This document shows, in pieces, positions 1 through 5,137 of a stretch of DNA of 5,137 nucleotides. Source of the DNA: an uncultured Bdellovibrio sp. (GTDB lineage Bacteria; Bdellovibrionota; Bdellovibrionia; Bdellovibrionales; Bdellovibrionaceae); NCBI RefSeq assembly GCF_946478835.1, contig NZ_CAMLDV010000209.1:1-5137 (forward strand), read 5' to 3'. The position numbers and the translations under genes were made by a program. The notes beneath the pieces are model-generated. The model had not been told where the DNA came from. It made no database searches and saw nothing but the letters and a program-made list of their open reading frames with translations. Positions within the stretch are counted from its first letter, which is position 1. Each line of letters starts with the position of its first letter.

Positions 1-24
1 ATCCTTGGAGCCAAAGAAGTACAT
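1..24 (-). CDS. Possible 5' end of a further minus-strand gene, cut by the left edge
   Basis: On the minus strand a reading frame stays open from the stop TAA at 117-115 to the window edge. Its last twenty codons (60-1) read like real coding sequence, ending RNWYEVAMYFFGSKD, rich in aromatic residues. The only conventional in-frame start is ATG at 24-22. It is preceded by GAGG at 33-30, five bases away, which is a good ribosome binding site. This would leave only eight codons, MYFFGSKD, in the window. A second frame starting with ATG at 35-33 is also open to the edge, so the frame is not certain. No function can be assigned. If real, it would be the next gene after the SGNH gene, about 120 bases downstream of its stop. 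Confidence 0.25.
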
Positions 25-146
25 AGCAACCTCATACCAGTTACGGAAAAACCATAAACTAGTTCTAGTTGGAATTGCAACCGTGGCGCAGCTAGCAACT
101 ACATATTTTCTTATTTAGCTTGGGGCGTCGCAACAAGCGTGAACCC

Positions 147-1148
147 CTAAAGCCCTTTCTCAAGCATTATCATCATAGCTTTACAAGTTGGATGAGCGCC
201 ATCGTCCCAGAACGACGGACTGTGATCATCTCCCGGAACTCCTTCCCAGAAAGAACTCACGTGAATCTTCTCCGACTGCAAAGAATTGAGATATTCCAAC
301 CATTGTTGATGCCATTTCAATGACTCGGGAGCATCTTTCGCCAGGCGTGCCATGAAATTCGGATGAAATGGAGGAACCAAAATCAAAACCTCAACTCCGC
401 TTTGTTCAAGTTTTTTAAGCTCTTGCTTTAGAGCATCCATAAAGAACTCATTTGGGTTCGCACGGAGCAAGAGACCGAATGTGGAATAACTAATATCGAC
501 CTCTTTAGGAAGAATTGATACCGGAGTCTTCCCTTTGAAATCCGGAGCCACACAAGCCCGGAAATCAATATCCACACCGCTCTGAGGAATTTCAAACGGT
601 CGTGACCAACTCTTCATCTCTGCGAAAGAAGCTTCGATGCTGTTATGATCGATTAATCTTTGAACAAACTCTAAATGAGATTTTTTACTTACAGCCAATT
701 CTTTGGAAAGATGCTTTCGTAACACTGGAGTCTGTCGAACTTTCACATCCGTCACATCTCCAGCCACTTCAAAGTAGTCAGCAATCCAGATCACCTTTTT
801 TAAAGGCAATTTATATTCCAACGCCGTTCGCAGCACAGCAAGTTTAAACAAAAGACCAGCACTTCCTTTTGAAAGATTCAGGGTCTTCATTCCGGTGCGA
901 TCCTGCACCCAAAGTCCGGGTGTTGTCTGACCTCGTGAAGATCCCAGAATTAGAACTTCCGCATCAGGATGAGCCGCGATCAATTGTGTGGCCTCGTAAT
1001 ATACATTTTGTGTCGGACGCTTCACATCGACTGTTTCGCAGTGATAGTAGCACATCGGATCGACGTAAAAATTAAACGCAGCAATTCCTCCCAAAAGAAG
1101 AACTGCAAAAAAAGCCAAGGACAATATTACTTTTACCGTTTTATCCAT
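147..1148 (-). CDS. AlgJ/DltD-like SGNH-hydrolase-type O-acylation protein, membrane anchored
   Basis: This 333-residue protein is the likely periplasmic partner of the MBOAT protein encoded just upstream. A short basic N-terminus (K3, K6) is followed by one hydrophobic segment at about residues 7-25, so it should be a signal anchor with the rest outside the inner membrane. GSSRG at 69-73 matches the block I serine motif of the SGNH superfamily, with S71 the probable nucleophile. NLSKGSAG at 91-98 fits block II, PPFHP at 259-263 is typical of this family, and DGAH at 316-319 supplies the catalytic Asp and His. Family knowledge: AlgJ, PatB-like and DltD-type proteins act with an MBOAT partner to put acyl groups on polysaccharide, peptidoglycan or teichoic acid. 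The start was placed at ATG 1148-1146 because the hydrophobic segment follows directly and a G-rich ribosome site precedes it. An in-frame ATG at 1217 would add 23 unlikely residues and overlap the MBOAT gene. The acceptor is unknown, and simple esterase activity is possible. Confidence 0.85.
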   Translation of the reverse strand: MDKTVKVILSLAFFAVLLLGGIAAFNFYVDPMCYYHCETVDVKRPTQNVYYEATQLIAAHPDAEVLILGSSRGQTTPGLWVQDRTGMKTLNLSKGSAGLLFKLAVLRTALEYKLPLKKVIWIADYFEVAGDVTDVKVRQTPVLRKHLSKELAVSKKSHLEFVQRLIDHNSIEASFAEMKSWSRPFEIPQSGVDIDFRACVAPDFKGKTPVSILPKEVDISYSTFGLLLRANPNEFFMDALKQELKKLEQSGVEVLILVPPFHPNFMARLAKDAPESLKWHQQWLEYLNSLQSEKIHVSSFWEGVPGDDHSPSFWDDGAHPTCKAMMIMLEKGL

Positions 1149-1161
1149 TCGTCCCCGCCTA
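1149..1161 (-). promoter_or_regulatory. Ribosome binding site at the MBOAT/SGNH gene junction
   Basis: The minus strand reads TAGGCGGGGACGA immediately before the ATG at 1148. TAG is the stop codon of the MBOAT gene. The AGG within it, or the GGGGA just after, can pair with the 16S anti-Shine-Dalgarno, at nine or three bases from the start. Stop and start are only 10 bases apart, so the second gene is probably translationally coupled to the first. This site decides the start of the SGNH gene in favour of 1148. Confidence 0.55.
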
Positions 1162-2574
1162 GAATTGGAAATAGAGGAATGGGGATTCTTCCCCCATATA
1201 GGCCAAACAAATAACAAACATTAACGCTAACAAAGCCGCGCGCAGATACGTGGGCTTGAATTTTCGTTCCCAAGTGTTCTTTGCAAGAAAGGCTGCCAAG
1301 AGCCCAACAGCCAAAGCTGCAAGGAAGCGATCTTTGTGTTTTAAAGGAATCAGAGTGATATCCCAGCTTACATGTCCATTTAAGAAAAATATTTTTTGCA
1401 ACCACAACACCGCTTGTTCAATATTGTGGGCTCGGAAAAACACCCAACCGATACAGACTAAGAAAAACGTTAGCGCTCCACTTAAATATTTATTACTGAT
1501 GATACTCCAGCCACGGTTTTTGAAGAAACGTTCACTGCCCAGTAGCACGCCATGAAAACATCCCCAAATCACGTAAGTCCAATTAGCACCGTGCCACAAT
1601 CCACCGATCGCCATTGTTAAAAACAAATTGCGGTAAGTTTTAACAGCACCTTCGCGATTTCCTCCCAAAGAAATATAAAGGTAATCGCGCAACCACGATG
1701 ACAACGTAATATGCCAGCGCTGCCAGAACTCTGTGATGGATTTAGACTTATATGGAGAGTTGAAGTTCTGCGGGAACTGAATATTCATCATCAATCCCAG
1801 CCCCACGGCCATATCGGAGTATCCGCTAAAGTCGAAATAGATCTGCATTGTGTAACCAATCATCGCAAGCCAAGCTTCGGCCGTTGAAGCTCCCGCCATG
1901 TTCATTACCAATGGATCAATAGCTGCTGCAATAAAATCCGCAATCAACATTTTCTTTGCAAGACCAAACACAAAGAAATAACAGCCGTTCCAAAAGTTTT
2001 CAGGATGAAATGTGTAGGTATTTGAACTTTCAAGCTGCGGAACGATGTGATTGTGCCTGACTAATGGCCCCGAAATTTGATGTGGGAAAAGAGTTACGTA
2101 ACCCGCAAATTCCAACAAATGCGCATGAGCATCTGAAACGCGACGGTATACGTCGATCACATAAGACATGGACTGAAAGGTATAAAATGAAATACCAATT
2201 GGTAAAATGACATTCAGAATTGGAAGGACTTCTGCTGAAGCTCCGCCAAAATGAAAAAGTCCGTTCAATGAATCAGCAAAAAAATTGTAGTACTTAAAAA
2301 ATCCTAAAACAGAAAGGTTCGCGATAATCGACGTTAATAGTAACGCCTTTCGTACTCTTTGCGTTTTTGCGTAGAAGATATTTTTGGCAATGTAAAAATC
2401 GAGAACAACTGTGAATAGCAAAAGCAATACAAAGGTTTTGCTCCAGTATGCATAGAAGAAGACACTGGAAAAAAAGAGAAACCACAGTTGCAGTCTCTTT
2501 TTCGTAATTAAGTAATAACCAAGCAGAGTTATCGGCAAAAACAGGAAAAGAAACGAATACGAGTTAAAAAGCAT
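1159..2574 (-). CDS. MBOAT-family membrane O-acyltransferase (AlgI/DltB-like)
   Basis: This 471-residue protein of the AlgI type moves an acyl group, often acetyl, from a cytoplasmic donor across the inner membrane for transfer to an extracytoplasmic glycan. The N-terminus MLFNSYSFLFLFLPI is the family's usual opening, which fixes the start. Many hydrophobic segments run through the chain. Conserved landmarks are PHQISGPLVRH at 164-174 and YFDFSGYSDMAVG at 246-258. WQRWHITLSSWLRDYLY follows at 284-300 (H288), and GGLWHGANW at 324-332 (H328) corresponds to the essential histidine of AlgI. The C-terminus PFLYFQF is also typical. The length matches AlgI-type proteins and no key residue is missing. 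It is followed 10 bases later by an SGNH partner, the arrangement expected of a two-component O-acylation system. No algF, algX, dlt or pat partner genes are in the window, so the acceptor is undefined. Confidence 0.96.
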   Translation of the reverse strand: MLFNSYSFLFLFLPITLLGYYLITKKRLQLWFLFFSSVFFYAYWSKTFVLLLLFTVVLDFYIAKNIFYAKTQRVRKALLLTSIIANLSVLGFFKYYNFFADSLNGLFHFGGASAEVLPILNVILPIGISFYTFQSMSYVIDVYRRVSDAHAHLLEFAGYVTLFPHQISGPLVRHNHIVPQLESSNTYTFHPENFWNGCYFFVFGLAKKMLIADFIAAAIDPLVMNMAGASTAEAWLAMIGYTMQIYFDFSGYSDMAVGLGLMMNIQFPQNFNSPYKSKSITEFWQRWHITLSSWLRDYLYISLGGNREGAVKTYRNLFLTMAIGGLWHGANWTYVIWGCFHGVLLGSERFFKNRGWSIISNKYLSGALTFFLVCIGWVFFRAHNIEQAVLWLQKIFFLNGHVSWDITLIPLKHKDRFLAALAVGLLAAFLAKNTWERKFKPTYLRAALLALMFVICLAYMGEESPFLYFQF

Positions 2575-2596
2575 GCCATTTGGATAATGGAGCCTT
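2575..2596 (-). promoter_or_regulatory. Small hairpin between a distant Shine-Dalgarno and the MBOAT start
   Basis: On the minus strand AAGG at 2596-2593 is the only clear Shine-Dalgarno-like stretch before the ATG at 2574. It lies 18 bases away, too far for normal use. Between them is a perfect inverted repeat, CCATT-ATCCA-AATGG (2590-2576), that could form a five-base-pair stem with a five-base loop. If it folds, AAGG would sit about three bases from the start codon. Weak stem stability makes a functional role uncertain. Confidence 0.3.
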
Positions 2597-2645
2597 AAGT
2601 ATTTGTCTATTCAGATTTGAAGCGCCGCAATGAGTTGGCTTACTT

Positions 2646-4064
2646 TCAGTTTTCGGAAGCTACATCCTGAACTCTTTCAAACAACCAGAAATTGTCATCC
2701 TGGACAACAAGTTTAAATGGTGGATGATCTTCGGCCGTCACTCCAAAATACTCTCTGTAGTTTTTCGGTAGAAGGATATAGTCGTTTTTAAATTCTGCCG
2801 CTCTTTTGAACATGCTTTCTTGATTTTTCGGCAATTCGTTTTTATCGACCAAAAATTCGTAGCCTAAAAAACCTTGGATGCGACGGTCTTCAATATTATT
2901 AAAAATAAAATTTATCGGCGCCAAAACAGAGGCTTGGGGTCTTAAAAGTGCCGCATATTTTTGATTCGCAGCTAGAACGGAGTCTGCTCTCCACATCAAC
3001 CCGTGAGTGGACCATGCACTGATGATGACATAAATAACAAGACTTCCAAGCTTCCACTTGCTGGGACTGCGGAAGAAAGCCCACATCATCAACACTAAAT
3101 AGAGTCCCACAAAGTAAATCAAATATTTGGATGTTTTACCGTGCGCAAGAAGAGCCAAAGAACAAGCCAGAGCACCCGTATAAAGGCAAAGTTCTTTCTT
3201 TTCATTCCAAAGGAGTTTCCAAGACCATGCTCCGCAGACAATTAGCGCCAACGTAAAAGCGATTTCCGAAGCACTGTGGAAATATCTGCGTTGTTCATCG
3301 ATGAAACGAAGTGGAAGGCTCCAAATTCCGTATGATTCGTGAATGACCATGGGATCGTGAGTCAGTTGATAAATCAAAGTTTTCAAATCGCTGATGGAAT
3401 GCGCGTCGTGAAGGTAGAACATCGCTAAAATGCCAGCAATTATACCAAATACTACGGCTTGTGCCCACTGCCTGCGCCATAACAACAAAAGCCCACCGGC
3501 AGAAGCGAAAATCAATCCGTTCAAATGTGTGGCACTAGCTAAGCCTGCTCCTAAAGCGGCTAAGATAATATTGTTCCATGTGCGAGGCTCTCTAAAGAGG
3601 AAGAAGCAGGAGAAAAGACCCCAGAAAGCAACGGAAACATCTGGACGGTAAACGAAGGCCAACTCGAAAAAGGCTGGATTGATAACGATAAGACCTAACA
3701 ACCACAAACGTTTGTCACGTTCGATTTTTTGCTGTTTCAAAAATAAAAAGAACAATCCAAGAAAAGCCGCGAAATACACCAAGGCAATAGCTTTCAAGTA
3801 GTAGACGTTAAAACCTAAGAGTTTTGTGAGAAGCGCTCCCTGCCAAATATAAAGCTTATGGTAGACGAAAAGCTGATTTTCATAATTCATGAGACCACGA
3901 AAAAGTTCAGAACGAACCAATCCCTCTTTTGCTAGCCAAAAAGTTTGCTCTCCTAAGTACGCGTCATCAATGTGCACCAGACGATGAAGACACGACAGGG
4001 CGAAGAGGAACACCGCTCCCAATAAAAAACTGATAGAGAGAATATAAACGCGTTTGTGTTGCAT
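2646..4064 (-). CDS. Multi-spanning membrane protein, probable GT-C-type glycosyltransferase
   Basis: This 472-residue protein resembles the PMT/ArnT-like GT-C group, which transfers sugars from polyprenyl-phosphate donors on the outer face of the inner membrane. A first membrane segment at about 6-26 is followed by HIDDAYLGEQTFW at 31-43. The D33-D34 pair sits in the first extracytoplasmic loop, where GT-C enzymes keep their catalytic acid. Further family-like marks are RPD at 140-142 after a hydrophobic stretch, ATHLNGLIF at 178-186, and KTSKYLIYFVGLYL at 310-323 leading into another membrane helix. About ten hydrophobic segments are visible up to residue 355, then a soluble C-terminal part of about 115 residues. 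The donor and acceptor cannot be read from sequence. The divergent neighbour suggests a lipid-linked pentose and the downstream MBOAT pair suggests a glycan that is later acylated. Its stop is 71 bases before the MBOAT start, so the three genes may be co-transcribed. An alternative is a membrane protein of unknown function with a GT-C fold. Confidence 0.8.
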   Translation of the reverse strand: MQHKRVYILSISFLLGAVFLFALSCLHRLVHIDDAYLGEQTFWLAKEGLVRSELFRGLMNYENQLFVYHKLYIWQGALLTKLLGFNVYYLKAIALVYFAAFLGLFFLFLKQQKIERDKRLWLLGLIVINPAFFELAFVYRPDVSVAFWGLFSCFFLFREPRTWNNIILAALGAGLASATHLNGLIFASAGGLLLLWRRQWAQAVVFGIIAGILAMFYLHDAHSISDLKTLIYQLTHDPMVIHESYGIWSLPLRFIDEQRRYFHSASEIAFTLALIVCGAWSWKLLWNEKKELCLYTGALACSLALLAHGKTSKYLIYFVGLYLVLMMWAFFRSPSKWKLGSLVIYVIISAWSTHGLMWRADSVLAANQKYAALLRPQASVLAPINFIFNNIEDRRIQGFLGYEFLVDKNELPKNQESMFKRAAEFKNDYILLPKNYREYFGVTAEDHPPFKLVVQDDNFWLFERVQDVASEN

Positions 4065-4117
4065 ATCTTAGCTTAATATCATATTTAGTTTATAAACACT
4101 ACTAAGTATAGGAATGT
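4065..4117. promoter_or_regulatory. Divergent intergenic region, probable back-to-back promoters
   Basis: These 53 AT-rich bases separate the starts of the GT-C-like gene (minus) and the HAD-UbiA gene (plus), so promoters for both directions must lie here or inside the 5' coding ends. On the minus strand TATGAT at 4083-4078 resembles a -10 box, but no good -35 box stands 16-18 bases upstream. On the plus strand TATAAA at 4091-4096 is the best -10 candidate, with AGGA at 4110-4113 as a ribosome site four bases before the ATG at 4118. The short gap makes shared or mutually exclusive transcription plausible. No operator palindrome was recognised. Confidence 0.35.
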
Positions 4118-5137
4118 ATGTCGCAATATTTAATTTGTGATTTAGATGATTGCTTAATCAAAACGGATCTCCTTCCGGAGCAGTGGCTGCAATTCTTAAA
4201 AAAGAAACCTCATCTTTTTTTCGCAAGTCTTTTCTGGTTGCTCAAAGGACGTTCTTACCTAAAAAAGCAATTGACTCTAAATTCGGAAATGCGCGCGAAT
4301 CTGCTTCCCTACCGCAAAGAAGTTCTGCAGGTCATTCACGAGTGGAAATCTCAACAAAAAGGTCCTGTGATTCTAGCATCTGCAAGTCCTCAACACTGGG
4401 TGAATGATGTCGCTAATCATCTAGGCTTGTTCGAAAAAGTTTTGGCTAGCTCCGAAGAGGTGAACCTAAAGGGCGTCAACAAAATGAAATCCGTGCGTGA
4501 AGTTATCGGAGATTCTCCGTTTACATATATCGGCGACAGTCACGCAGATTTGGCATTGTGGAAAGAAGCCCACGGCATTGTTGCTGTGAATCCTTCGGTG
4601 CTTTTGGCTCCAGCGATTTCATCTCTCAAAAAGGAAACTCACTGGATTCGAGATCAAAAGAATCAATTTCTATTGATCTTAAAGCAGCTTCGTCCTCATC
4701 AATGGGTAAAGAACTCTTTGGTGTTTTTACCTGTTTTAGCAAGTCACAATTTTTATGAACCGAAGATTTGGATTCAGGGGCTTATTGCTTTTGTCTGCTT
4801 TAGTTTAGCGGCGTCCTTCGTGTATGTCCTGAATGATTTGTTGGATTTATCCTCGGACCGCAATCATCACACAAAAAAGAATCGTCCGTTTGCCTCTGGA
4901 GATCTTTCCGTGAAATGGGGCATATTACTGCTTCCGACCCTATTCGTAGGTACAGCTGGAATTTCGCTTTTGTTGCCATTCCAGTTTTCGGTCACTATCG
5001 CCGCTTATTTGATTCTAAATTTGTTTTACTCTTTCCATCTAAAACGCCAAGTGATGATGGACATCATCTGCTTATCCATGATGTACACGCTACGCCTTTT
5101 TGCAGGCGCTACGGCGACGGGAATTGTTGTTTCTGAA
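4118..5137 (+). CDS. HAD phosphatase-UbiA prenyltransferase fusion, decaprenyl-phosphate phosphoribosyltransferase-like (3' truncated)
   Basis: The frame is open for 340 codons to the window edge, with no stop; family members of this architecture are usually around 480 residues. Residues 1-165 form a HAD domain: D8-L-D10 with DLDDCLIKTD (8-17) as motif I, ASAS at 87-90 as motif II, NLKG with K118 as motif III, and IGDSHAD at 138-144 as motif IV. From about 189 the UbiA part begins with LRPHQWVKN (191-199), the usual opening of this subfamily. NDLLDLSSD at 239-247 is the NDxxDxxxD metal-diphosphate site, and KNRPFASGDL at 254-263 and YSFHLKR at 304-310 follow. Family knowledge: UbiA relatives of this type attach phosphoribose from PRPP to polyprenyl phosphate, and a HAD domain could remove the 5'-phosphate afterwards. 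The start is ATG 4118: an in-frame TAG at 4109-4111 rules out a longer protein. The DxDGT glycine and threonine of motif I are replaced by D11 and C12. Another prenyl acceptor or donor is possible. Confidence 0.92.
   Translation, partial: MSQYLICDLDDCLIKTDLLPEQWLQFLKKKPHLFFASLFWLLKGRSYLKKQLTLNSEMRANLLPYRKEVLQVIHEWKSQQKGPVILASASPQHWVNDVANHLGLFEKVLASSEEVNLKGVNKMKSVREVIGDSPFTYIGDSHADLALWKEAHGIVAVNPSVLLAPAISSLKKETHWIRDQKNQFLLILKQLRPHQWVKNSLVFLPVLASHNFYEPKIWIQGLIAFVCFSLAASFVYVLNDLLDLSSDRNHHTKKNRPFASGDLSVKWGILLLPTLFVGTAGISLLLPFQFSVTIAAYLILNLFYSFHLKRQVMMDIICLSMMYTLRLFAGATATGIVVSE

Noticed and set aside
122..147. GGGG...CCCC inverted repeat just after the SGNH stop on the minus strand, a possible terminator
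   Set aside because: The stem is broken (4 bp, mismatches, then 3 bp) and is followed by AAGCTAAATAAG rather than a T-run, so it does not fit an intrinsic terminator.
602..847. Plus-strand open frame inside the SGNH gene region
   Set aside because: It lies antisense to a gene with clear family motifs, shows no protein-like character and has no ribosome site support.
1149..1217. An upstream in-frame ATG at 1217 that would lengthen the SGNH protein by 23 residues
   Set aside because: The extension overlaps the end of the MBOAT gene, puts charged non-signal sequence before the membrane anchor, and a better ribosome site stands before the ATG at 1148.
2597..2645. Possible internal promoter between the GT-C-like gene and the MBOAT gene
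   Set aside because: Only weak matches were found (TTGCGG with TAGACA 15 bases later on the minus strand), not enough to call a promoter.
4114..4140. Eight-codon reading frame starting at ATG 4114, overlapping the start of the HAD-UbiA gene
   Set aside because: It has no usable ribosome site spacing of its own and no recognisable leader-peptide features; it is most likely chance.

Overview
The window is chromosomal-type, moderately AT-rich bacterial DNA carrying a compact cell-envelope glycan locus. It holds three membrane-associated genes on the minus strand and one gene cut by the right edge on the plus strand. MBOAT/SGNH acyltransferase pairs, a GT-C-like enzyme and a HAD-UbiA fusion fit a Gram-negative bacterium. 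The style (short intergenic gaps, codon use, protein flavour) suggests a deltaproteobacterial or Bdellovibrionota-like host. That taxonomic guess is weak and rests only on impression.

Layout, left to right. Positions 1-146 lie downstream of the minus-strand genes. They contain no complete gene, but the leftmost bases may hold the first codons of another minus-strand gene. Positions 147-1148 (minus) encode an anchored SGNH-hydrolase-like protein of the AlgJ/DltD type. Positions 1159-2574 (minus) encode an MBOAT-family membrane O-acyltransferase of the AlgI/DltB type, 10 nt upstream of the SGNH gene. Positions 2646-4064 (minus) encode a multi-spanning GT-C-like glycosyltransferase of unknown specificity. 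A 53-bp gap, 4065-4117, separates this leftward gene set from a divergent plus-strand gene that runs from 4118 off the right edge. That gene encodes an N-terminal HAD phosphatase domain fused to a UbiA-type prenyltransferase, the architecture of decaprenyl-phosphate phosphoribosyltransferase-like proteins.

Working model (inference). The HAD-UbiA protein makes a polyprenyl-phosphate-linked pentose precursor. The GT-C enzyme transfers a lipid-linked sugar to an envelope acceptor on the periplasmic side. The MBOAT/SGNH pair then O-acylates the product. No neighbour identifies the acceptor. The DprE1/DprE2-like epimerase genes that would support an arabinofuranose donor are not in the window, although they could lie just beyond the right edge. 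No RNA genes, mobile elements, CRISPR arrays or long repeats were seen.
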